Virus record (IMG/VR): IMGVR_UViG_3300037099_000250
Span: 1-26,620 of that record
Length of the DNA: 26,620 nt
Source of the DNA: a virus
Direction: 5' to 3' (one strand)
Shown here: piece by piece, positions 1 through 7,006 of the stretch
Layout of the letters: each line of letters begins with the position of its first letter
Position numbering within the stretch: position 1 is the stretch's first letter
The notes under the pieces: model-generated
What the model was told of the DNA's origin: nothing
The model's input: the letters and a program-made list of their open reading frames with translations, nothing else
The model's database searches: none
Position numbers and translations under genes: made by a program

Positions 1-1
1 T

Positions 2-772
2 CTGTTGAACCAAGCCATTCAGGACGATTTGTTCAATCCACAGGGAAACACATACTACGTTGCTCCAGGAAACTACCCGTTGTACCAAGATAACAGCATT
101 CCGTTTTTGGGATCGTTCGGTGGTGCCACTGGACCTGCAAACGCTCCTACGTTCGATCCAAGCGTGTGTTCCATACCGAACATGTTCATAGCAAAGATCA
201 AAAAGGTTTCTGCGAATAGCAATGGTAACGCGATCATTGAGGTTTGTGAGATTGACATAAACGATGATCCTGTGTTCACGTCTGCGTTCTCAAGTGCTAT
301 ATCAAGTGCTCAAGCGCAGTTCGAGAACGGTGATCCACTGCAAACGATCGTCGGCGGTACGTACTCGATACCGTTGGATGCTTTGATTCCTACGCCTCAG
401 ACGAAGCGTAAGTTGATGCAACAGGTTGCTCCTGGAAGTTCAGGAACGAGCTTTGCATCCACGTTGACGAACTTCATAGATCCTAGCAATAACGCGATTG
501 CAAAGTCGTTCAAGGACACGTATGGTAAGGGTCTAGCGGGTTTCATTGAGACGATGAACTTTGATTGGTACGATAAGGTCACGTGGGAAACGTCTGTTCA
601 AGGTAGGATAGCACCGAAGATGTGCAAGGTCACGTTAGGATTCAGTCCGATACACGACATCAGTCCTGGTATCGATCACATGGGTTACAACCGCGCTCCC
701 GTGTATGGCGTCGGCGTTATGGGTTCGCCGAATGCATCATTCCCGACAAACATCCAACCGAGTAACAACTGA
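2..772 (+). CDS. Virion structural protein, 5'-truncated by window edge
   Basis: The frame is open to the left edge, so the true start lies outside the window; the first in-frame start-like codon (TTG at 5) is not a credible start. About 255 residues are visible. The protein is rich in Ser, Asn, Pro and Gly, as phage structural proteins often are. Its C-terminal third has a WETSVQGRIAPKMCKV segment followed by a FSPIHDISPG segment. I associate that pattern with tail or baseplate structural proteins of large myoviruses, but this is recall rather than a search. It is the first of three structural genes and overlaps the next by one base (TGATG), which suggests translational coupling. Exact function unknown; baseplate or tail-tube-associated is the best guess. 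Confidence 0.6.
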   Translation: MLNQAIQDDLFNPQGNTYYVAPGNYPLYQDNSIPFLGSFGGATGPANAPTFDPSVCSIPNMFIAKIKKVSANSNGNAIIEVCEIDINDDPVFTSAFSSAISSAQAQFENGDPLQTIVGGTYSIPLDALIPTPQTKRKLMQQVAPGSSGTSFASTLTNFIDPSNNAIAKSFKDTYGKGLAGFIETMNFDWYDKVTWETSVQGRIAPKMCKVTLGFSPIHDISPGIDHMGYNRAPVYGVGVMGSPNASFPTNIQPSNN

Positions 773-1065
773 TGTCGTTCTCTCGTTACTCGCGTACACC
801 CGTTCTTAACTTCGGTGCACAATACGGCACGTGCAGAGCGCGTGAGGCCATACAGAAAGCGATCGCTGCGGGCACGTTGCTGACAAAACCATTGGTGCTT
901 CGCGGTGCCGAGAGGTTGGACACGATGGCCGGTGTGATCTATGGTGATGCACAATATTGGTGGGTCCTCGCCGCGGCGTCGAACATCGGATGGGGATTGC
1001 AGTGCCCGCCTGGGACTTTGCTTCAGGTTCCTTCACTTGCAGACGTAGCATCGTTGATAGGTTAA
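772..1065 (+). CDS. Baseplate wedge protein, gp53-like with LysM-like motif
   Basis: A 97-residue protein starting at the ATG embedded in the previous gene's stop (TGATG). Residues about 45-90 read ERLDTMAGVIYGDAQYWWVLAAASNIGWG followed (in pieces) by a PPGTLLQVP ending. This resembles a LysM-type module (low Thr/Asp, then a YWW..A..N core, then a PG-x-x-L-x-V-P ending). In T4-like phages the baseplate wedge protein gp53 carries such a LysM-like fold. Position between two structural genes supports a baseplate role. No signal peptide or lytic motif is present, so a secreted lysin is unlikely. The gp53 assignment is family-level inference. Confidence 0.6.
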   Translation: MSFSRYSRTPVLNFGAQYGTCRAREAIQKAIAAGTLLTKPLVLRGAERLDTMAGVIYGDAQYWWVLAAASNIGWGLQCPPGTLLQVPSLADVASLIG

Positions 1066-1068
1066 ACG

Positions 1069-3981
1069 ATGGCAAACGACTTTAGCACGCTCACCGGGAT
1101 CTACGATATGATGCAGCCGGCGGATCTCGCCGGCACGCAGGGATTGAGCTTGGGTGGTGATCCTAAGATCGGTTCGAATGCGTTCAACCAACTGCTTAGC
1201 GTTCTTGAGAACAATGGACGTGGAGTGTACACGGCGTCAGATCTCAAGGAGAAGTTGAGCAACCTAACATTGAAATCAAGCGATGGAAACATCGATCTAT
1301 CGGAATTCATACAGTTCTTTAGCACACAGGGTATTCTTGATCTTGGAAAGTTATCAGATGCTGCAAAGACGTACAAGGATGCAAAAGGCAATGCGGTACA
1401 GGTGTCAGGAATTCAGGAGATCATCGGTAAGGATTTTCAGCTGAACGGTGACGCGCAACAGAAGCTACCGTTCGATACGACGATCATCCTGAGCAGGTCA
1501 CCGTTCTTTCACCCCGCCACTCGCAACACGAAGAAGGCGGAGACGTTTTTAAACTCGATGCCGTCAACCATCCTCGCATCGTTGTCGCCGTACCTTCAGG
1601 TCGAGTTCCAGGTCAAGCGTGATCCATCGCATCAGCTACAAGCGCCTGGTTTGCTTAAATTTCTCTTGGGCGCAGTTGATAAGAACGGTCAGGACGCAAC
1701 GTCCATGGCAAACAAAGCGATGATTGAAGGACATGAGATCAAAGGTAATTCTAACACGCCTGAGATCGATTTTGCCGGCATGGAGATGTTCACTAGCCCA
1801 CAGACGTTGGTCAATCCACAACCCAACCTCAACGTTGGTACTGATGGAAATCGCTACGTTGATGTGATTGATCCGTTCAGACCATTCGCTTCGTTGGAGC
1901 ACTGCACGATAACAGCGGTTCCAGCAGTTGGAATGTACTCGTACAAGACGGCATCGCTTGTCATCAAGCTACACGATCGTTCGAGGTTGAACGAGATCAG
2001 TGATCTTATCAGGCCACGCGTCTACACGGGAGTCACCGTGTGGATGACGTACGGTTGGCGTGCGCCAGTTCGCCCCGGTGAGAATCCTTACTTTGACTAC
2101 GTCAACAACACGATGTTGATGCGTGAGGCATATGGTATCATCAACAGCAACTTCACGTTTGATAACGTCGGTCAGGTGACAATAACGTTGCAGCTCTTCA
2201 CGAAGGGCGTCATCGAAATGCGTGAATCGAAGATCAGCGATAACATCAATGACATTGATTTCCAATTTAAACAGATAAAGATCATTGCTGATCAGATTTC
2301 TGAGTATAGAAAGAAGTTAAAACTTGATCCTCCCGATGGAATAAGCAAGGAAATACGAAGGTTTTTGATACTTGACGCGGCCGAACAGGGTGAATTTCCC
2401 AACCTCAAGGTTCAGGATGTGACGACCGCGATAAACCAACTACGTGCAACGCTTGGAAACACAAAGGGAATCGATAAGGACGCTCTCAATGGTATGATCA
2501 CATCGTTGCAGCAACTGTATGCGCCAGCGACGAACGATAAGACGAAGTTTAGTCTTAGGGATCGTTACGAGTCTCGAGTCACCTCAACGATCAACGCGAT
2601 GTTCGATGAAGCGATAACGGGTACAGATCCTTTCCTGCCTATTTCACTCAAGAACGGTGGTTACAAGCCCTTGGTTGGTGACGAGATCGCTACGATATGT
2701 GATAGTTACAACTCTTCACCAAAGACGCCACCGGTGAATGGATTGGCACGTAAGGCCCTAGTTTCCTTTGGTAAGCTTTTCATGGTGTTCGTCGTGAGGA
2801 ACTTGATCAGCGCAAACGTTACCGATGAACTGCAGGTGTTCTTTTACAATCTCAATGAATCATGCGGTCCCGTGAGCGGTCATTCCATCGCTGAGTTTCC
2901 GATTGATATGCTAATGTTCAAGGATCAGTATAGACAACACGTGCAGAAGATCGGTAGCGAAAGGATAACGTTGGAGGACTTTCTTCTGCTCATCATAAAT
3001 GCACAGTTTCAGGATAATAGGTCTGTCGGTTATGGAATGTCTGCGTTCTACGAGGCGTATGATCCAAAGAATCCAGATGCAAAGCTCAAGGATCACGAGG
3101 GTGAGGAGAACTCGCAGCTTGGCAAGTACCTTAATAAGTGGGGAACGTTCAAGAAACCCGTCATAGAGATGTACATCGAGACGACACACCAGCGCGTTCC
3201 TGATACGGGTTACACGGACATCCTGACGATGATGGATTATTCTGCGGTAAATTCGGCAACGTTGAACTCCGCTGACCTTCACAACCTTGCGTCTAAGAAG
3301 ATCATGAGGATCCACGTTTACGACAAACAGATGAGTCCTCGCAAGGCCGCGACGCAGTTGCTACGTGCTGATGATAAGGCCGGAGGATTCATATCGATAC
3401 CTGCGACGGATTTTGCGATTCAAAAAACGACAGACAAGACGTTGGCTTCGATTCCAACGTCGATCGCGACCGTTCAGAGCGACCTTGCGACTGGTCATAT
3501 ACAGATCGTTGACTTCACGAGTAACCAACAGATGAAGGATTTCGTGTCCAAGATGGTACCGACGATAAGGTTTGGATCGAACGGATCAACGATAACGAAC
3601 GCGCAGCTCGCTTCGAAGGCTGATGCTTTGTTATCGACGGTGCAGATGATCAGGACGATGACAATGAAGAACTCAGCTCATGCGAACGGAAGCGGCGAGG
3701 GCGGTGTTCCACTGCGCGTCATTCCGGCGCAGTTGACGCTGACGACGTTGGGAAACGTGCTCGCCACGATGGCGCAACAATACATGGTAGATTTTCAGAC
3801 AGGCACAACGCTTGATAACCTTTATATAGTCGTTGGCACGACTCACACGTTTGCGCCTGGAAAATTCGAGACCACGTGGCAGATGGGTTATTCTGATGCA
3901 TATGGTGTTTTTGAGGGACCACCAAACGTGCAAAAATGGATTTCTCAATTCCCTGCCACTGTGACAGGTGCTACTGGTTGA
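1069..3981 (+). CDS. Large baseplate hub-like virion protein
   Basis: A 970-residue protein starting 3 nt after the previous stop; ATG 1069 is the first start. The N-terminal 130 residues look like a separate helical segment. Around residues 160-185 the MPSTILASLSPYLQVEF stretch resembles a motif of large-phage structural proteins. Residues about 330-380 contain VWMTYGWRAP and an NSNFTFDNVGQVTITLQLF strand pattern. The last 60 residues include LYIVVGTTHTFAPGKFETTW and then DAYG, matching the 'V-x-H-x-x-x-x-G-x-F-x-T' ending of gp27/gp44-type tail hub domains. I therefore infer a baseplate hub or hub-proximal protein with extra domains. It is unusually large for a hub, so a fusion is possible. 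No transmembrane segment is evident. Confidence 0.55.
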   Translation: MANDFSTLTGIYDMMQPADLAGTQGLSLGGDPKIGSNAFNQLLSVLENNGRGVYTASDLKEKLSNLTLKSSDGNIDLSEFIQFFSTQGILDLGKLSDAAKTYKDAKGNAVQVSGIQEIIGKDFQLNGDAQQKLPFDTTIILSRSPFFHPATRNTKKAETFLNSMPSTILASLSPYLQVEFQVKRDPSHQLQAPGLLKFLLGAVDKNGQDATSMANKAMIEGHEIKGNSNTPEIDFAGMEMFTSPQTLVNPQPNLNVGTDGNRYVDVIDPFRPFASLEHCTITAVPAVGMYSYKTASLVIKLHDRSRLNEISDLIRPRVYTGVTVWMTYGWRAPVRPGENPYFDYVNNTMLMREAYGIINSNFTFDNVGQVTITLQLFTKGVIEMRESKISDNINDIDFQFKQIKIIADQISEYRKKLKLDPPDGISKEIRRFLILDAAEQGEFPNLKVQDVTTAINQLRATLGNTKGIDKDALNGMITSLQQLYAPATNDKTKFSLRDRYESRVTSTINAMFDEAITGTDPFLPISLKNGGYKPLVGDEIATICDSYNSSPKTPPVNGLARKALVSFGKLFMVFVVRNLISANVTDELQVFFYNLNESCGPVSGHSIAEFPIDMLMFKDQYRQHVQKIGSERITLEDFLLLIINAQFQDNRSVGYGMSAFYEAYDPKNPDAKLKDHEGEENSQLGKYLNKWGTFKKPVIEMYIETTHQRVPDTGYTDILTMMDYSAVNSATLNSADLHNLASKKIMRIHVYDKQMSPRKAATQLLRADDKAGGFISIPATDFAIQKTTDKTLASIPTSIATVQSDLATGHIQIVDFTSNQQMKDFVSKMVPTIRFGSNGSTITNAQLASKADALLSTVQMIRTMTMKNSAHANGSGEGGVPLRVIPAQLTLTTLGNVLATMAQQYMVDFQTGTTLDNLYIVVGTTHTFAPGKFETTWQMGYSDAYGVFEGPPNVQKWISQFPATVTGATG

Positions 3982-4038
3982 TGAACATTTGTGACGTTGG
4001 CGTACTGTTTTTAGTTCGATGTATGATGTGAACGACGA

Positions 4039-4068
4039 GTGCAACGTTCTCAACCTTCGTGTTACGAT
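4039..4068 (+). promoter_or_regulatory. Sigma-70-like promoter, leaderless, for first cassette gene
   Basis: GTGCAA (4039-4044), an 18-nt spacer and TACGAT (4063-4068) precede ATG 4075 by only 6 nt, so the transcript would start at or next to the AUG. TACGATTC matches the -10 contexts TATGATTC before 22744 and 24690. The -35 match is weak. Inferred, not measured. Confidence 0.45.
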
Positions 4069-4074
4069 TCAGTC

Positions 4075-4359
4075 ATGGTACGAACGTTGAATGATCAATG
4101 CCAGCTCAATCCTGGTGATTTGATCGAATGGGTGTATAAATCTGATTCTCAACCCGTCGATGAGGATGCCAAACTTTGGTCAACGACGATGAAGCGTTGG
4201 GTTCCAATCGGCGTTCATCCCATGATGCTCATTTCGATGACAGACGAATTCTACATGTGGTTGACCCCGAAGGGGTTGTTCCACGCGTGTGTGGATGATA
4301 CGTCGGCATGCCCGTCGGCGGTCAGTTTCCTCGAGGTTGTTCCACGCGTGTGTGGATGA
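4075..4359 (+). CDS. Cassette small protein, copy A (GDLIEWVY family)
   Basis: A 94-residue protein from ATG 4075; an upstream in-frame GTG at 4039 lies inside the proposed promoter and is rejected. The conserved core runs GDLIEWVYKSDSQPV, LWSTTMKRWVPIGVHP, MMLISMTDEFYMWLTP. The short alternating hydrophobic segments look like a small SH3-like beta-barrel, which is a visual inference. The C-terminus is unusual. Residues LFHACVDD are encoded by the first palindromic repeat, the next dozen residues by a unique spacer, and VVPRVCG plus the stop by the second repeat in another frame. Seven intact copies and one decayed copy occur in the window. Changes between copies are often synonymous or conservative, so the core is under protein-level selection. 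Function unknown. Confidence 0.75.
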   Translation: MVRTLNDQCQLNPGDLIEWVYKSDSQPVDEDAKLWSTTMKRWVPIGVHPMMLISMTDEFYMWLTPKGLFHACVDDTSACPSAVSFLEVVPRVCG

Positions 4360-4424
4360 TACACTTAGGCCCTTCCTATGTCTACCACCGAGGCTGGTTG
4401 TTCCACGCGTTGTAGGAGAACCTC
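4274..4424 (+). CRISPR. CRISPR-like mini-array 1 (3 repeats, 2 spacers)
   Basis: Repeats lie at 4274-4302, 4335-4363 and 4396-4424; the repeat starts are exactly 61 nt apart. The repeat begins GGTTGTTCCACGCG and ends GTGTGGATGATAC in this array; CCAC and GTGG form the stem. Spacers 4303-4334 and 4364-4395 are 32 nt each and unrelated. The third repeat is degenerate in its 3' half (TTGTAGGAGAAC), as terminal CRISPR repeats often are, and supplies the ribosome-binding site of the next gene. Length, dyad and period match type I-E. No cas genes are visible, so activity is unproven. Confidence 0.55.
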
Positions 4425-4425
4425 G

Positions 4426-4635
4426 ATGAAACCAGGTGATTTGATCGAGTGGGTGTATAAATCTGATTCTCAACCTGTCGATGAGGATGCCGAACTCTGG
4501 TCGACACCGATGCAACGTTGGGTTCCAATCGATGTTCACCCCGCCGTCCTCATTTCAATAACCGACGAATTCTATTCTTGGTTGACCCCCGGGGGTTGTT
4601 CAGCGCGCGTGTGGATAACACGAAGATCATATTGA
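4426..4635 (+). CDS. Cassette small protein, copy B, altered C-terminus
   Basis: A 69-residue member of the GDLIEWVY family. I choose ATG 4426 over the upstream ATG 4378 because AGGAG (4414-4418) sits 7 nt before it and all sister copies start MKPGDL at the equivalent place. The core is intact (LWSTPMQRWVPIDVHP, LISITDEFYSWLTP). The tail differs: the base count in the G-run at 4591-4595 puts the repeat in another frame, giving GCSARVWITRRSY instead of LFHARVDD. This may be a tolerated frameshift in a dispensable tail, suggesting that the repeat-encoded residues are not essential. Function unknown. Confidence 0.7.
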   Translation: MKPGDLIEWVYKSDSQPVDEDAELWSTPMQRWVPIDVHPAVLISITDEFYSWLTPGGCSARVWITRRSY

Positions 4636-4738
4636 GCGCGAGAGGCTATACGGAGGTTATGTTCGCGCGCTGATGACATGATAGTCCACTGGAGTAGCGA
4701 CCAATTCGGAGTTGTTTCACGTGCCATCGGAGAACATC
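4594..4738 (+). CRISPR. CRISPR-like mini-array 2 (3 repeats, middle one decayed)
   Basis: Repeats are at 4594-4622, about 4655-4680 and 4710-4738. The first two starts are 61 nt apart, the second and third 55 nt. The middle repeat has lost bases in the palindrome (GTTATGTTCGCGCGC then TGATGACATG), explaining the short step. The terminal repeat is degenerate (TTTCACGTGCCATCGGAGAAC) and leads into ATG 4740 at the same 29-nt offset seen in the other cassettes. Spacer 4623-4654 is 32 nt. This array is more eroded than the others. Confidence 0.4.
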
Positions 4739-4739
4739 G

Positions 4740-4991
4740 ATGAAACCTGGTGATTTGATCGAATGGGTGTATAAATCTGATTCTCAACCCGTCGAAGAGG
4801 ATGTCAAACTCTGGTCGACACCGATGAAGCGTTGGGTTCCAATCGGTGTTCAACCAATGATGCTCATTTCGATCACCGACGAGTTTTATTCTTGGTTGAC
4901 CGCGGAGGAGTTGTTCCACGCGCGCGTGGATGACGCGTGCGAAGGTCGTATCCCGGTCAGGCAACATTCTCGGTTGTTCCACGCGTTGTAG
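4740..4991 (+). CDS. Cassette small protein, copy C
   Basis: An 83-residue member of the family from ATG 4740, preceded by GGAGAAC in the degenerate terminal repeat. The core has GDLIEWVYKSDSQPV, LWSTPMKRWVPIGVQP and LISITDEFYSWLT. The first repeat encodes LFHARVDD. Because the spacer here is 34 nt rather than 32 nt, the second repeat is read in the same frame and the protein ends LFHAL at TAG 4989-4991. That TAG overlaps the Shine-Dalgarno sequence of copy D. Function unknown; no catalytic motif is visible. Confidence 0.72.
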   Translation: MKPGDLIEWVYKSDSQPVEEDVKLWSTPMKRWVPIGVQPMMLISITDEFYSWLTAEELFHARVDDACEGRIPVRQHSRLFHAL

Positions 4992-5000
4992 GAGAATCTA
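4909..5000 (+). CRISPR. CRISPR-like mini-array 3 (2 repeats, 1 spacer)
   Basis: Repeats lie at 4909-4937 and 4972-5000, 63 nt apart, with one spacer at 4938-4971. The first repeat has a perfect dyad (CCACGCG/CGCGTGG) followed by GATGACGCG. The second is a terminal-type degenerate repeat (CCACGCGTTGTAGGAGAATC) that carries the ribosome-binding site of copy D. Confidence 0.42.
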
Positions 5001-5001
5001 G

Positions 5002-5256
5002 ATGAAACCAGGTGATCTCATCGAGTGGGTGTATCAATATAATTCTCAACCCGTTCTTGAGAATCAAGAACTCTGGTCAACGCCGATGCAACGTTATATT
5101 CCAATCGGTGTTCAACCTGCCGTTCTCATTTCAATCACCGACGAGTTCTATTCTTGGTTGACCCCGAATTGGTTATTCCACGCGCGCGTGGATGACGCGT
5201 TTGTGCCCGTCACGCGCGAACGCTTTCGGCGGGTTATTCCACGCGCGCGTGGATGA
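5002..5256 (+). CDS. Cassette small protein, copy D
   Basis: An 84-residue family member from ATG 5002, 7 nt after AGGAG (4990-4994). The core is the most diverged of cluster one (GDLIEWVYQYNSQPV, MQRYIPIGVQP) and shares RYIPIGVQP with copy E at 22997, more than 17 kb away, suggesting recombination or gene conversion between clusters. LFHARVDD is encoded by the first repeat, a unique 12-residue stretch by the spacer, and VIPRARG with the TGA by the second repeat. Function unknown. Confidence 0.73.
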   Translation: MKPGDLIEWVYQYNSQPVLENQELWSTPMQRYIPIGVQPAVLISITDEFYSWLTPNWLFHARVDDAFVPVTRERFRRVIPRARG

Positions 5257-5321
5257 CGCGGTGTCGCGCTCTCTGGTCGCACGGCGAGACTGGGTTATTC
5301 CACGCGTTGTAATCCTTTGAT
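5171..5321 (+). CRISPR. CRISPR-like mini-array 4 (3 repeats, 2 spacers)
   Basis: Repeats lie at 5171-5199, 5232-5260 and 5293-5321, exactly 61 nt apart. The first two are identical over the 29 nt (GGTTATTCCACGCG then CGCGTGGATGACGCG). The third matches through CCACGCGTTGTA and then diverges. Spacers 5200-5231 and 5261-5292 are 32 nt each, unrelated, and about 66-69% G+C by hand count, higher than the surrounding genes. The array ends where the promoter for the next gene begins. Confidence 0.6.
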
Positions 5322-5335
5322 TTGTTTGTTACTAT
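5307..5335 (+). promoter_or_regulatory. Sigma-70-like promoter for 5343 gene
   Basis: TTGTAA (5307-5312), a 17-nt spacer and TACTAT (5330-5335) lie just upstream of ATG 5343. Seven nt separate the -10 box from the start codon, predicting a leaderless mRNA. The -35 box falls inside the degenerate last repeat of mini-array 4. Confidence 0.55.
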
Positions 5336-5342
5336 CTTTTTC

Positions 5343-5594
5343 ATGTCCTGCGAACTCTTGGAAGATGTTGTTGATAGCACCGGTCGCGAATTGTTTTTAA
5401 CAATGAATGTTCACAACAATTTATTTATTGAAATTGAATCTTATACACACGAATCATGTTGTAGGTTTCACATTCCTCCCGATGAAAAAGGAATCAAAAA
5501 TGCGAACACGTTGATCGAAGCGTTGCAATCTTGGTTAGCACACGTGAAGTTGTGTGAAGATGATAACAATCACGTGTCAACTTCGACAAAATGA
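5343..5594 (+). CDS. Hypothetical protein, 83 aa
   Basis: I do not recognise this protein. ATG 5343 is chosen because the promoter's -10 box ends 8 nt upstream and a TTG at 5322 would lie within the promoter. The sequence has a beta-rich middle (LFLTMNVHNNLFIEIES) and a Cys-Cys pair, then an amphipathic helix near the C-terminus (LIEALQSWLAHVKL). The stop overlaps the polymerase start by 4 nt (ATGA), so the two are probably translationally coupled and part of one transcript. Confidence 0.6.
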   Translation: MSCELLEDVVDSTGRELFLTMNVHNNLFIEIESYTHESCCRFHIPPDEKGIKNANTLIEALQSWLAHVKLCEDDNNHVSTSTK

Positions 5595-6790
5595 ATTCAA
5601 TACCGTTTTGTGTTCTGAAGCACGTCATCGGTACTCCACGGCACCTTCTCTTTAACGATGGGTTCTCGTGGGTGGATGTTATTCCTGATCACACGTTCTT
5701 CGTCAACGATGTAGTATTGGAGAACGATAATTGGTGCCTGAACACCGTTGCAAGGCTAGCGAACGTCGACTTGCAGTTGTTACCACCATCGCGGTTCATC
5801 AATGCGATTAGATCGTGTTCGTTCACAGGTGATGTTCCATGGCAGAAGGTGATGCCCATTCGTGAACACCATGCCTTCGTGAGTGGCATCATTGATCGAT
5901 CGAATGTGAGCATTGGTTCGCCTTCGTTGGGTTACTTTGAGACCGTTTGGAGGGCCGGAAATGCAGTCATTGCCTCATTGCAACCCGTTCACGTTGATCG
6001 ATCTAAATGGCAAACGTTGATATCGTTGAACAGGGGAAATGTGCCTGCGATCAGGTCGTTCGAGCCGAACGATGAAGGTGTGGCAAATCGGATTGTGTAC
6101 AACAGGTTCGCCACGTTAACCGGCAGGTTGACAGTACAGAGCGGTTGTCCACAAATCCTTACGTTGAACCGTGAGTTTAGGAACCTGATGGTGTCGCGTT
6201 ACGGATCTGAGGGTTCGATCGTTGCGATTGACTTTGCTTCATTGGAGGCTCGCGTGCTTCTTTACGAGCACGGTGGATCGTGCGATGAACACGATCTGTA
6301 CGGCTCGATCGCAAGGGAGATGGGTTGCGATAGGAACGCTGTCAAGGGTGCAGTGATCAGCGAATTGTATGGTAGCAGTAGGCAAGCGTTGAGTGATGCG
6401 TTGGGAATGAGCGGCAAGGAACTGACCGCGTTCGTGAAGCGAATCAAGTTGCAGTTCAGGACGAGCGAGCTGCTAGAACGAATCAAGGCATCGTTCATCG
6501 CTAATGGCTACCTCACGAACAGGTACGGACGTCGAGTCGTTATTGATGATCCTCTCGACAACGTGCTTGTGAACTACTACGCTCAATCAACGGGCGTTGA
6601 TGTCACGATGCTTGGATTTAACCAAATCATCGGTTTATTGCCGAACAGAGCACACCCCGTGTTCTTGTTACACGATGCAATGATCGTTGACGTTCACAAT
6701 GATGACCTTGAAGCGGTGATGGCGATTGATCACGTTAGGGTTCGAGGGTATATTCAACGTTTTTATATGAAATCAACGATCATTGCTTGA
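5591..6790 (+). CDS. Family A DNA polymerase, short form
   Basis: A 399-residue protein carrying the polymerase core of family A enzymes. Residues 173-190 (RFATLTGRLTVQSGCPQI) match the TxTGRLS...PNLQN region. Motif A is VAIDFASLEARV (211-222), with the metal-binding Asp. Motif B is R248-K252-Y260-G261. Motif C is LLHDAMIV (359-366), with Asp kept but the usual following Glu replaced by Ala. No 3'-5' exonuclease motifs are visible in the divergent N-terminal 150 residues, so proofreading would have to come from another protein. The length is well short of Pol I or T7 polymerase. It acts in phage DNA synthesis with the helicase, SSB and exonuclease encoded downstream. Confident as a family A polymerase; its role as the replicative enzyme is inferred. 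Confidence 0.85.
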   Translation: MNSIPFCVLKHVIGTPRHLLFNDGFSWVDVIPDHTFFVNDVVLENDNWCLNTVARLANVDLQLLPPSRFINAIRSCSFTGDVPWQKVMPIREHHAFVSGIIDRSNVSIGSPSLGYFETVWRAGNAVIASLQPVHVDRSKWQTLISLNRGNVPAIRSFEPNDEGVANRIVYNRFATLTGRLTVQSGCPQILTLNREFRNLMVSRYGSEGSIVAIDFASLEARVLLYEHGGSCDEHDLYGSIAREMGCDRNAVKGAVISELYGSSRQALSDALGMSGKELTAFVKRIKLQFRTSELLERIKASFIANGYLTNRYGRRVVIDDPLDNVLVNYYAQSTGVDVTMLGFNQIIGLLPNRAHPVFLLHDAMIVDVHNDDLEAVMAIDHVRVRGYIQRFYMKSTIIA

Positions 6791-6823
6791 ACACGTGACA
6801 GAACGTGGTTTACGTTTTGTGTT

Positions 6824-7006
6824 ATGCAAGACAACGATGAATACATTGAAGTTGGAATCGTCTACCTTGAACACGGCGTCGGTGGACCTGGTTTTTACAT
6901 CTGGGAACGTGAGGACTTTGATGCGGGTTGCTTCTACTTCGGTAGAACGAGGCCGACAGAAAATGAACTGAAGGCGATCAATCCTCTGTACGTTGAGGTG
7001 CAGTGA
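6824..7006 (+). CDS. Small hypothetical protein, 60 aa
   Basis: I do not recognise a family. ATG 6824 starts an acidic, aromatic-rich protein with a GPGFYIWEREDFDAGCFYFGR centre (written in order, one stretch). The next gene's ATG is within this gene's TGA (TGATG), implying coupling with the HD-domain protein. An overlapping frame from 6783 lacks this linkage and looks like a shadow. Confidence 0.55.
   Translation: MQDNDEYIEVGIVYLEHGVGGPGFYIWEREDFDAGCFYFGRTRPTENELKAINPLYVEVQ

Noticed and set aside
2911-3315. 134-residue minus-strand frame inside the hub gene
   Set aside because: It is an antisense shadow of a well-conserved + strand structural gene with no start signal.
4274-5321. Repeats as simple intrinsic terminators or REP/BIME elements
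   Set aside because: No T-runs follow the hairpins, transcription must continue into the next cassette, and the constant 61-nt step with unique 32-nt spacers is not expected of REP clusters. Not fully excluded.
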